In this document: piece after piece, positions 26,307 to 34,749 of the stretch
Layout: each line of letters opens with the position of its first letter
How positions within the stretch are numbered: position 1 is the first letter of the stretch
Assembly: GCA_963813345.1 (NCBI GenBank)
Contig: CAWEYR010000026.1
Location: forward strand, 62,001-126,000
Origin: CAWDDA01 sp963813345
Lineage (GTDB): Bacteria > Acidobacteriota > Blastocatellia > RBC074
Length of the DNA stretch: 64,000 bases
Reading direction: 5' to 3'
Translations under genes and position numbers: made by a program
The notes under the pieces: generated by a model
The model's database searches: none
Seen by the model: only the letters and a program-made list of their open reading frames with translations
What the model was told of the DNA's origin: nothing

Positions 26307-28038
26307 CTGGCCACCGGCTCGAAACGTCCCGAAGACCTCCGCAGCTTTCGCTGGTTCGGTCGCGATGATTTGCGTTCGTTTGGCCATCGCTCGCGCGCAA
26401 GCCAGATGGGCTACGGTCCCGCGGACTATCTCGGCAAACCGGTGATCGGGATCGTGAATACCTGGAGCGATCTCAATCCCTGCCACAGTCATTTCAAAGA
26501 CGCGTGCTGAAGCTGTGAAGCGAGGAGTCTGGCAGGCTGGAGGCTTTCCAGTAGAGTTGCCAGTGATGTCGATCACTGAAACTTACATGAAGCCCAGTCC
26601 GATGTTGTATCGCAACTTCCTCGCAATGGAGGTCGAAGAGATGTTGCGAAGCCAGCCGATCGATGGCGCTGTGCTCATGGGTGGATGTGACAAGACCACG
26701 CCCGGATTGCTAATGGGAGCTATCAGTGTGAACCTGCCGGCGATTTACCTTCCCGCCGGCCCTATGCTGCGAGGCAACTGGAAGGGTGGAACGCTCGGGA
26801 GCGGAAGCGACGCCTGGAAGTTCTGGGCAGACCGGTGCGCCGGAGAGTTGAGCGATGCTGACTGGTTGGGGATAGAAGGGGGGATTGCGCGCTCACCCGG
26901 GCACTGCATGACGATGGGTACAGCATCGACTATGACTGCAATTGCAGAGACGCTGGGACTGACGTTACCCGGTGCCTCGTCGATTCCGGCTGTTGACGCA
27001 GGTCACAGCAGGATGGCCTCTGATTGCGGCCGCCGCATCGTTGAAATGGTCTGGGAGGACCTCAAACCTTCGGACATTCTGACTGAAAGATCCTTCGACA
27101 ATGCGATCACGGCAGACATGGCACTTGGAGGATCGACCAACGCGATCATTCATTTGATCGCGCTTGCCAGACGCACCGGATACGCACTTGGTCTCGACCG
27201 TTTTGACGAGCTCTCGCAGCGGACTCCGATGCTGGCCAACATTCGACCCTCAGGCGAGTTTCTGATGGAGGACTTCTACTATGCCGGAGGGCTCCAGGCG
27301 TTGCTTGAAAAGATACGTGATCTCCTCCATCTTGGCGAAATCACCGTCTCGGGAAAGAGCCTCGATGAGAACATTTCCGGGGCCGCCGTGCACAAGACCG
27401 AAGTTATCAGGTCGCCAAATGATCCCGTCTCAGCGTCCGGGGGAACTGCGGTGCTCTACGGCAACCTCGCACCGCGGGGCGCGGTGATCAAGCCAACAGC
27501 GGCCAGTCCCCAACTTCTCAGGCATCAGGGACGCGCAGTCGTTTTCAAAGACTACAACGACCTTTCTGCGCGCATCGACGATGAGCAGTTGGATGTCGAT
27601 GAGAGCTCGGTGCTTGTGCTTCAAAATGCCGGACCCCTGGGCGGTCCCGGAATGCCGGAGTGGGGAATGCTTCCGATTCCGCGCAAGCTGCTCAAGCGCG
27701 GGGTTCGCGACATGGTAAGAATCTCTGACGCTCGGATGAGTGGCACTTCCTATGGAGCGTGCGTGCTGCACGTATCACCAGAATCATTTGTCGGAGGACC
27801 GCTTGCTCTGGTGCAGGATGGCGATCTCATCGAGTTGAATGTCGACGAGCGACGGCTACAGCTGATGGTGGATGAGCAAGAGATGGTACGCCGAAAGCAA
27901 GAATGGATACCGCCTCGAGACAGGTACGAACGTGGGTTCGGTGCGCTCTATTCGCAACACGTCACTCAAGCGGATGAAGGCTGCGACTTCGATTTCCTAG
28001 TGAAGCAAGGAACAAACCCGGAACCGGAAATCCATTAG
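26307..28038 (+). CDS. IlvD/Edd-family sugar-acid dehydratase, L-arabonate-dehydratase-like (one frameshift)
   Basis: An iron-sulfur dehydratase of the IlvD/Edd family. Cluster and metal residues appear in NTWSDLNPCHSH, MGGCDKTTPGLLMGA and SPGHCMTMGTASTM. The segments PAGPMLRGNWKGGTLGSGSD, WKFWADRCAGELSDADW, NAGPLGGPGMPEWGMLPIP and the C-terminal PEPEIH match pentonate dehydratases (L-arabonate/D-xylonate type) better than branched-chain IlvD, so a sugar-acid substrate is likelier than dihydroxyisovalerate. One extra base near 26501 shifts the frame at HFKDRAEAVKRG. No ATG exists upstream in the N-terminal frame (open from 26271); the start shown is nominal, and the true one may be hidden by another error or by the repeat words at 26286-26300. 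Confidence 0.82.
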
Positions 28039-28058
28039 AAAGAGCCGGGGGCTGAGTT

Positions 28059-28132
28059 AAGTGGGTTTGAGTTCAAGCTTTAGCTTGGGGTTAGAATGAA
28101 ACCCCAAGCTAAAGCTTGAACTCAAACCACTT
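28059..28132. repeat. GTTCAAGCTT palindrome, simple copy
   Basis: AGTGGGTTTGAGTTCAAGCT TTAGCTTGGGGTT pairs with AACCCCAAGCTAAAGCTTGA ACTCAAACCACT, apart from a one-base slip, around a short loop (about TAGAATG). It lies between the convergent dehydratase and PDZ protein genes, a few bases from the PDZ stop codon. Confidence 0.9.
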
Positions 28133-28134
28133 GA

Positions 28135-29088
28135 CTACTTCGTATTCATGGATGTCTTTAGAGAAATCTCTGAGCGATCGCGGGTGACGGTGAAAACTAC
28201 CTGATCGCGGGCACGGCTGATTACCAGACTAAGGTCAGTGACTGACGCAACTTTTTCATCGTTGACAAGAGTAATGCAGTCTCCGGCCTTGAGACCGGCA
28301 CGTTCAACCAGCCCACCTGGCTTGACATCCGTTACGAGCAGCCCCGTCGTTGATTTCGTGCCGAAGAAAGCTGCCAACTGATCCGTTAATGGAAGCAACC
28401 CGACTCCGAGAAGGCGCCGGCCACTTTCCCTGCCTTGACTCCGCACGCGCGTGCCGGTCGGGTCGGGCAACATCCCGTCCTTTAGTTGCTGCTCGACAAA
28501 CGCGCGTCTCTCTTCTGCCTGGACGAGCAGACTCGCCGAAAGCGCAGCGAGTTCCTGCGCTCTCTTCTCGTCTCCCTTTGCACGCGCCTGTTCGGCGTCC
28601 TGGCTGAGTCGCTCGGCTTCAGCCTTGATGGCGTTCGCCTCGCCGAACAGCTGTTCACGTTCCAGTGCCTGAGGCCCTTGCCGCGCACCGAGGCCGACGT
28701 GGATTCGCAACATTTCGCCACCACGGCTGACCCCGAGAGTCACAAGCCGGCCCGGTGGAGTCTCGTTGAGAAGCCGATAGAAATGTTCACGGTTCTCGAT
28801 CTTGTCGTTGCGAAAGGAGAGCAGCACATCACCTTCACGAATACCTGCGCGGGCCGCCGGGCTGTCAACGACGACCTTTCCAACAACGACTCCCTTGACA
28901 GCATCAAGTCTCAGCTCCCGAGCACGCTCTTCGCTTATGTCGCCAAGAAACGCTCCAAGAAAGGCGATTCCACGAACGCCGGCAGCGGGAGGCTGAACCT
29001 CGTCCCGCGCGATCTGTGCGAAGGACGTAAAGGGGACCAGAAGTCCCGTAATCAGAATAAATAGAGCTTTTGCCGATCGGGTTTTCAT
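28135..29088 (-). CDS. Secreted protein with two PDZ domains
   Basis: A 317-residue exported protein with a signal peptide (SAKALFILITGLLVPFTSFAQ). The first PDZ domain spans about residues 43-130 (LGAFLGDISEERARELRL, VVVDSPAARAGIREGDVLLS). A charged coiled-coil-like helix follows (about 140-205, AEAERLSQDAEQARAKGDEK). The second PDZ covers about 230-310 (LGVGLLPLTDQLAAFFG, VKPGGLVERAGLKAGDCITL). No protease domain is attached, so it is not a complete DegP-like enzyme; an adaptor or sensor role in the envelope is plausible. It lies downstream of the SpoIIE-type phosphatase gene (57 bp) on the same strand and may be co-transcribed. Confidence 0.85.
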   Translation of the reverse strand: MKTRSAKALFILITGLLVPFTSFAQIARDEVQPPAAGVRGIAFLGAFLGDISEERARELRLDAVKGVVVGKVVVDSPAARAGIREGDVLLSFRNDKIENREHFYRLLNETPPGRLVTLGVSRGGEMLRIHVGLGARQGPQALEREQLFGEANAIKAEAERLSQDAEQARAKGDEKRAQELAALSASLLVQAEERRAFVEQQLKDGMLPDPTGTRVRSQGRESGRRLLGVGLLPLTDQLAAFFGTKSTTGLLVTDVKPGGLVERAGLKAGDCITLVNDEKVASVTDLSLVISRARDQVVFTVTRDRSEISLKTSMNTK

Positions 29089-29145
29089 GGAGTTCGGACC
29101 TTCGCCTTCTTTCCCACGCTCGTGAAGTCCGAAAAGTTCCTCAAA

Positions 29146-31260
29146 TCAAAGGCGTTTAATTACTACGAGCGTCAGATCATCTTCCTGCTCGGCGTCACCG
29201 GTCCATTCTCTCACCGACGAGAGCAATGATTTCTCAGCTTCCGTCGCAGTCAGTTGCGCGGTTTGACGAACGAGCTCAATCAGCCTCTCTTCCCCGAGCT
29301 CTTCTCCGGACGCATTGCGCGCTTCAATTAGCCCGTCTGTAAAGGCAACGATCGTATCTTTCGGATTCAACTCGATCTCGCCGACGTCGTAAGCAACCTC
29401 ACGGAAGAGTCCGACCACGGTTCCTCCCTGCTCCAGCTTTTCGACAGACAGGTCTTGTCGAACGAGAAGTGGAGGATTATGACCCGCGTTCACATAGTTC
29501 AATCGAGAAGACCGTTCATCAAACTCGGCGTAAAAGAGGGTGATGTAGTTGGCTTCAAGCATCGAGCCTGCTACCAGCCGGTTGACACGCTCGAGGATTC
29601 TTCCGATGCGCTTCCCGGCGCCTGCAGCATCCTGAGAACGGGGAAGTTCACCCGGATCCGCTGGAGCCCGCGCGAGGAGCCGCTCTTCCTGAGCATCGTG
29701 GAAAGCCACGATCTGGCCGCGCAGGTTGGCATGAAGATTCGCCATCATCAACGCCGCTGAAACACCCTTACCGCAAACATCAGCCACGACAATTCCCAGT
29801 AATCCCGGGGCGACTTCGACATAGTCAAAGTAATCGCCGCTTACAGATCGCGCCGGAATGCAAACGCCCGGAGCAATATCGAGCAGCTTTGAGACCGGCG
29901 TCTTCCGTGGGAATAGTCGTGCCTGCACTTCAGTCGCGATCCGCATTTCCTGATCAAGCCTCTGCTTCTCCGCTGAGACTCGCAGAAGCTCGCGTACACT
30001 TCGCGTCATCTGATTGAAAGATCGCGCCAGCCCGCTTAGTTGGTCCGTGCCGCGTATCGGAATCTCGTGAGCCAGGTCTCCTCCTTCGACTCTCAGAGTT
30101 CCACGGTAGAGATCGTGAACCGTGCCGGTGATCGACCGCGTCAGAAAAACTGCTGAAATGATCGCAACCAAAGCGATCATCAGAAAGATCAGAGCCAGCG
30201 ACGCGATGAGGGTGACAATGATTCCACCTATCAAACTGTGCGAACCGAACTGTTGGATTCTTCGCCATATCTGCGCGGGCGCAAGGAACGACGGATCGAC
30301 GGTCAAAGCATCGCTTTCGATCTGCTTTCCCGTTGTCCATTCCGTCATCGGCACCAGGATCAGGAGTCCCGACACTGTGATGGCTCCACTCGCGCCAGCG
30401 CGTCCAGTAGCGATCGATTCGCTGTCAATGACCGGCTCCCCCGATGGTGTTCGCACCAGTGACATAACCGCCTTCCCTGGCCGAACGGTAAGACGTGACA
30501 CGCGAGAAAGGTGTTCGCTCAATTCCCTGCCGATTGGATAGGACATCCGAAGAACGAAGCCCGAGTTTCCTTCCCGAAGCAAATGAAAAGCACGAACCTC
30601 TCTCGTGCTGCTGCCCGGAACGCCTACAACGAGGCCATGAAACTCGGGAGCGTCACGCAGCCAGGGTGGCAAGGCATCAGGTGCCGAAGTGGATTCTGGA
30701 AAAGCAACATAGACCTCTGGAGCTGTCGCGCTCGACACTCACGGTCAGATTCGGAAAGATAGGCGTCAGGCTGTCTACGTGCTCCTTTAGCTTCTGGCTC
30801 AAGCGGAAGGGCTATCTTCGTTGAGCTTCATTGATGAAAGTTCGCTACGGAGGCCGAGAGCGGCCGCCCTTGACTGTTCGATATGACCATCCAGGAGCCG
30901 CGCCACCTGGCTCGAGCTTCCTTGTGCAACGACGGCATAACCGACAAACACGACAAGGGCAGACATCAAGAGCAGCGGAAGCGCCCCGATGAGGAGGTAA
31001 GTGACTATCAGCCGGCGTCGCAACCTCCAAAGCAGATTTGCGACGACCCACCTTGTTCCGCGGTAAATCAGCCACGCCAGAGGAATGAGTGCAAGGAATG
31101 AAAGGAAATCGGCGAGAGCCTTCAGCCAGGAACTTCCGAGCAGGGTCCCGTCTTCTGAAAACACCCAGTTGACAAACCAGACAAGGATGCCGGCAAGCAT
31201 CAGTTTTCCCATGCGCGTTGCCGGCACGAGTCCCTCGATCAACTTACTACGACCTGGCAT
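29146..31260 (-). CDS. Membrane-bound PP2C/SpoIIE-type phosphatase with HAMP domain (two frameshifts)
   Basis: An RsbU-like serine phosphatase of about 705 residues. The N-terminus has several membrane segments (GKLMLAGILVWFVNWVF, FLSFLALIPLAWLIYRG, LLIGALPLLLMSALVVFVGYAV), then an extracytoplasmic region, another membrane segment (IVTLIASLALIFLMIALVAIIS), a HAMP-like linker (LTRSITGTVHDLYRGTLRVEGGDL) and a C-terminal SpoIIE domain with metal-site motifs SGDYFDYVEV, VVADVCGKGVSAALMM and NAGHNPPLL. It probably dephosphorylates an anti-sigma-factor antagonist in response to an external cue. The frame shifts near 30796-30805 and 30735-30760 in a non-conserved region. No cognate antagonist gene is adjacent. 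Confidence 0.85.
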
Positions 31261-31272
31261 ATCTAATCACTT

Positions 31273-31415
31273 GAAGAAGTGCTGAGTGCTGGGTGCTGAG
31301 TGCTGAGTTAAGTGGGTTTGAGTTCAAGCTTTAGCTTGGGGTTTCATTCGAACCACAAGCTAAAGCTTGAACTCAAACCCACTTAACTCAGCACCCAGCA
31401 CTCAGCACTTTCTTC
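31273..31415. repeat. Nested palindrome: GTGCTGA-word outer arms, GTTCAAGCTT core
   Basis: Outer arms GAAGAAGTGCTGAGTGCTGG GTGCTGAG... and ...CTCAGCACCCAGCACTCAGC ACTTTCTTC enclose AGTTAAGTGGGTTTGAGTTC AAGCTTTAGC and its complement. It closely resembles the element at 61655-61803, including the outer GAAGAAGTGCTGAG. It lies between the phosphatase and acyl-CoA ligase genes, both on the minus strand. Confidence 0.9.
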
Positions 31416-31419
31416 CATC

Positions 31420-33273
31420 TCAGCCCAACTCAGCCTCCAATTTTGGATAGAGCGAGTCGATCACCTGCTGATGCTTATCCTCAACGAATTTTCGGCGCAC
31501 CTTGAGAGTCGGCGTCAATTCTCCGCCTTCGACCGAGAATTCTTCATCGAGCAGTGCGATCTTTTTTATCTTTTCATGGGGCGCCAGATCCTTCGTGACT
31601 TCTTCTATCTTCTTTTTGAAGAACTCGACGATGCGAGGATGCCGGACCATCTCGATTCGATCCTTGAACTCGAGATGGAGTGAATCAGCGTAAGCACGGA
31701 GCGCGTCGAAGTTGGGCACGATCAAGGCTGAAGGAAATTTTCGATGGTTTCCGACAACGATAACCTGCTCGACCATGGGAATTGACCGAATGGAATTCTC
31801 GATCGGCTGAGGCGCTATGTATTTACCAAGACTGGTCTTGAGCAGATCCTTCTTTCGATCAGTAATCCGGATGAATCCGTCTGGCTCGATGGTGCCGATG
31901 TCCCCGGTCCGGAACCAGACGCCGTCGTCTTTCCGCTCGAGAACTTTCTCTGTCTCTTCGGCCATCAAATAGTATCCCTGCATTACGATGTCGCCCTGCA
32001 CGAGCAATTCCCCGTCCTCCTCGGTCCGCACCTTGATGCCAGGTATAGCCTGGCCGATAGTGCCTACGCGGTTCGCGTCCGGCCGGTTTACCGCCACTAC
32101 AGGCGAGGTCTCTGTAAGTCCGTACCCCTGCAGGATCAGTATTCCAGCCCCAAGAAAGATATACGCAAGTTCGGGTGGAAGTGCTGCACCACCTGCAAGA
32201 AAAAATCGAATGCGGCCACCGACAGCATCACGCCACTTTCTGAAAACCAGTCTGTCCATCAACTTGTGCTCGAGTGCAAGCCGGGCGGGAATTCGTGCGC
32301 GCTGATCGAGCAATACGGCGTATTCACGTCCAACCTTGAGGGATCGTTGAAAAACGCGCTGCTGCCAGGGTGCAGCCTCTGAAGCGCGCTTGTTGATCGT
32401 TGCGTAAATACGCTCGAAAAGCCGCGGAACTGCGGTCACGATTGTCGGTCGAACTTCCTTTATGTCTTCCGCAACTGTCTCGACACCTCGTGCAAAATTG
32501 ATCTGAATGCCAAAGTGAAGGTAGATGTAGAGGACCGTCCTTTCAAAGACGTGAGACAGCGGCAGAAAACTGAGCGCGATGTCATCTGGACGAAGCAAGA
32601 AGAGAGACCCGGTTGACACGGCATCGGTGACGAGATTGCGATGCGTCAGCATTACCCCTTTCGGCGCACCGGTAGTTCCCGAGGTGTAGATTATCGTCGC
32701 CAGATCATCAGGCTCAGGCTCGAGCTGAAGCGAGCGAAAGCGCCCAGGCTGGCGCGTCCGCTCTTCAGATCCTTTCTTCTCGAGGTCCTCAAATGACTTC
32801 GACTCGAAGCGTTTTTTCGCCGATTCCTTTTCACCTTCATTCAGTGACTCGAACATTACCAGAAGCGGCACCTCATCCTTGCGCAAAGCCTCGAGAGCGG
32901 GTTGAATCCGCTTGAGGAGCCTGTTTCCCGAAACGAATAAGACCCTGATCCCGCTATTCCGAATGATATAGGTCACCTGATCGAGTGCCTGTGTCGGATA
33001 GATCGGAACTGTGATAGCTCCGCAGGAAAGCGCGCCGTAGTCGGCAATGCTCCATTCAGGACAGCTGTCTGCGATGATGCCAACCCGGTCGCCCCTCTTC
33101 ACTCCGAGAGAATGAAGACCCAGGGCGATATTCCGGACGCGTTCGTCGAGCTGAGCTCCAGTCAGGCCGTGCCACTGCCGGTCTCGCTTATAGCGCACGA
33201 CGACTTCGGATGCTCGCAGCCGCACCGCGCGTTCAAAAAGGTCGTTGATTGTACGAGGAGCTGTTGCTTCCAT
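31420..33273 (-). CDS. Long-chain fatty acid-CoA ligase (AMP-dependent synthetase)
   Basis: A 617-residue adenylate-forming enzyme that activates fatty acids to acyl-CoA. The P-loop TIIYTSGTTGAPKGVMLTH, the A5 motif GYGLTETSPVVAVN, WFRTGDIGTIEPDG, ITDRKKDLLKTSLGKYIAPQ and the C-terminal lysine region near TPTLKVRRKF are in the expected order. The overall pattern matches the FadD15/ACSL-like branch common in Bacteria outside the proteobacterial FadD group. No signal peptide or TM segment is seen, so it is cytoplasmic or peripherally membrane-bound. An AAAGGG precedes the ATG. Confidence 0.93.
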   Translation of the reverse strand: MEATAPRTINDLFERAVRLRASEVVVRYKRDRQWHGLTGAQLDERVRNIALGLHSLGVKRGDRVGIIADSCPEWSIADYGALSCGAITVPIYPTQALDQVTYIIRNSGIRVLFVSGNRLLKRIQPALEALRKDEVPLLVMFESLNEGEKESAKKRFESKSFEDLEKKGSEERTRQPGRFRSLQLEPEPDDLATIIYTSGTTGAPKGVMLTHRNLVTDAVSTGSLFLLRPDDIALSFLPLSHVFERTVLYIYLHFGIQINFARGVETVAEDIKEVRPTIVTAVPRLFERIYATINKRASEAAPWQQRVFQRSLKVGREYAVLLDQRARIPARLALEHKLMDRLVFRKWRDAVGGRIRFFLAGGAALPPELAYIFLGAGILILQGYGLTETSPVVAVNRPDANRVGTIGQAIPGIKVRTEEDGELLVQGDIVMQGYYLMAEETEKVLERKDDGVWFRTGDIGTIEPDGFIRITDRKKDLLKTSLGKYIAPQPIENSIRSIPMVEQVIVVGNHRKFPSALIVPNFDALRAYADSLHLEFKDRIEMVRHPRIVEFFKKKIEEVTKDLAPHEKIKKIALLDEEFSVEGGELTPTLKVRRKFVEDKHQQVIDSLYPKLEAELG

Positions 33274-33454
33274 TATCCCTTTCAGTAGCGATATGTTAAG
33301 CGAGACGAATATTCAACGATTCTTGCGATCATCCTGCCTTTGAGGTCTGTTTGTCAATTTTTCATCATTACGTCTGAACTTCAACCTGAGTTATTGGTTA
33401 TAATTTGTGCGTAGATTCTGTGAGTGTCTAACCGGGAATTCAGGGAGGAATCAG

Positions 33455-34075
33455 ATGATGAAGCGGATCGTCGTGTTGATGACTTGCATTGTTGCAATTG
33501 CGGCGTTGACAGCAGTCTTACCAACGTCGGCGGGTGGCCAGGAAGAAGCCGGGAAAAAGAAGAAGAGCGAGACGTTCTCTGCACTTGCATATTTACCGGC
33601 TGGCGTAGGGATTTCTCGGGCAGGAAGCGGCAACACCGCAAACGTGACAATCAATATCAACGATTACTCGACCCAGGCGGAGATTGACGCTGCCAAGTCG
33701 GCGCTCCTGAGTGGCGGTCAGGATGCGGCGATCAAGGCGCTGGGGAAAATGAAGGGAAAAGGTCGCGTGTCACTGGTTGGGCACGTCGGTTTCTTTGAAC
33801 TGAAGCTCGTGGCTGAAAGAGCGAATGAGACTGGACGCACGATTATCGCCGTTACGGACCGGCCGATCCAGTTTCTTGAAGCCTACTATTCAGGCCGCTC
33901 GATGGATTACAAGCTCGGCATTATGGAACTCTCATTGAAAAAGGATGAGAAGGGTAAGGAGGAAGGTGAAGGCGCGCTGGTCTATGCCGGGAAAGTTAAA
34001 GTCGAAGGAAACAAGGTCGAGATCGAGAATTACAGTGCCGAACCAGTTAAACTGATGGGAGTCAGGAAGTTGTAA
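33455..34075 (+). CDS. Secreted protein of unknown function
   Basis: A 206-residue exported protein: signal peptide (MMKRIVVLMTCIVAIAALTAVLPTSAGG), a short KKKKS linker, then a compact domain with GNTANVTININDYSTQAEID, GRVSLVGHVGFFELKLVAER and a Lys/Glu-rich hydrophilic loop near residue 165 (KKDEKGKEEGEG). I recognise no enzyme family. The predominance of alternating beta strands suggests a beta barrel or sandwich. The ribosome site is strong (GGGAGGA, 33443-33449). A TATAAT at 33399-33404 without a convincing -35 may be its promoter. It faces the convergent tRNA-His gene. Confidence 0.75.
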   Translation: MMKRIVVLMTCIVAIAALTAVLPTSAGGQEEAGKKKKSETFSALAYLPAGVGISRAGSGNTANVTININDYSTQAEIDAAKSALLSGGQDAAIKALGKMKGKGRVSLVGHVGFFELKLVAERANETGRTIIAVTDRPIQFLEAYYSGRSMDYKLGIMELSLKKDEKGKEEGEGALVYAGKVKVEGNKVEIENYSAEPVKLMGVRKL

Positions 34076-34107
34076 GGTTGCAGAGACGCGGGCTCGGGTT
34101 CGAACAG

Positions 34108-34182
34108 GGCGAGTAGCGGGGTTCGAACCCGCGACCTCTTGATCCACAGTCAAGCGCTCTAACCAGCTGAGCTATACTCGCC
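34108..34182 (-). tRNA. tRNA-His (anticodon GTG)
   Basis: On the minus strand the cloverleaf is complete: acceptor GCGAGTA paired with TACTCGC, D-arm GCTCAGCTGGTTAGAGC, anticodon stem CTTGA/TCAAG around loop CTGTGGA, and T-arm GGGTTCGAACCC. The base before the acceptor is G and the discriminator is C, the G-1:C73 pair that defines tRNA-His. The 3' CCA is not encoded. Confidence 0.95.
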
Positions 34183-34250
34183 ATACTGATGCCTGATCGA
34201 ACTGAGAATTTTAGACTGCCCATCGTCGACGGTCAAGGAATCGGGCCGAA

Positions 34251-34648
34251 ATGAAAACGATCGAGCTACCCGGCTCGATACTCAGCGAAATAACGCTCCA
34301 GGCCAGAAACGAAGCGCCCCGTGAATGCTGCGGCATTCTCGGCGGCGCCGGCAGCATTGCAAAAACACGCTACCCTCTCAACAACGAGGCGGCGCATCCC
34401 GAAAAGGAGTATTTCGCTTCACCGCAGGACCTCTTTCGAGCGATGCGCGCTATGCGAGCGGCAGGCGAAGAGATGGTCGCGATCTATCATTCACATCCGA
34501 ACGGCTCCGCTATTCCATCGCAGACCGATCTGGAACTTGCGTTCTATCGAACTGTCTACTGATCATTGCAGTCAACGATAAGGTAGAGGTCAGAGCCTTT
34601 GACTTAACTCAGGCAGGCGCAACCGAGGTGAACATAGTGGTTTCGTGA
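34251..34648 (+). CDS. JAMM-type M67-family metallopeptidase (one frameshift)
   Basis: A small JAB1/MPN-domain protein of about 132 residues. The JAMM motif is complete: a Glu in the first helix region (NEAPRECCGILGG) and HSHPNGSAIPSQTD with the two His, Ser and Asp ligands. Bacterial relatives remove C-terminal residues from ubiquitin-like sulfur carriers or act in cysteine and siderophore pathways, but no such partner gene is adjacent. The frame breaks at 34555-34565, after LAFYRTVY, and continues as LIIAVNDKVEVRAFDL to a TGA at 34646; one missing base explains it. It is probably cytoplasmic. Confidence 0.83.
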
Positions 34649-34651
34649 TCT

Positions 34652-34739
34652 CCGGGAGTGCCAGGCTGCAGCTGGCGCGTGTAGTGTCGCCGAAACCCTG
34701 GTCTGGATGACGCGCCAGGCTGAAGCCTGGCGCTCCCGG
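34652..34739. repeat. Palindrome, GGGAGCGCCAGGCT family
   Basis: CCGGGAGTGCCAGGCTGCAG CTGGCGCGT on the left pairs with ACGCGCCAGGCTGAAGCCTG GCGCTCCCGG on the right. Each arm is itself palindromic (CAGGCTTCAGCCTG). It begins 4 bp after the JAMM gene stop and ends just before the TonB receptor gene's stop, between convergent genes. Confidence 0.87.
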
Positions 34740-34749
34740 CACTCCAAAT

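Noticed and set aside
26307..28038. Branched-chain dihydroxy-acid dehydratase IlvD
   Set aside because: Same superfamily, but the WKGGTLGSGSD, WKFWADRC and C-terminal PEPEIH features fit pentonate dehydratases better.
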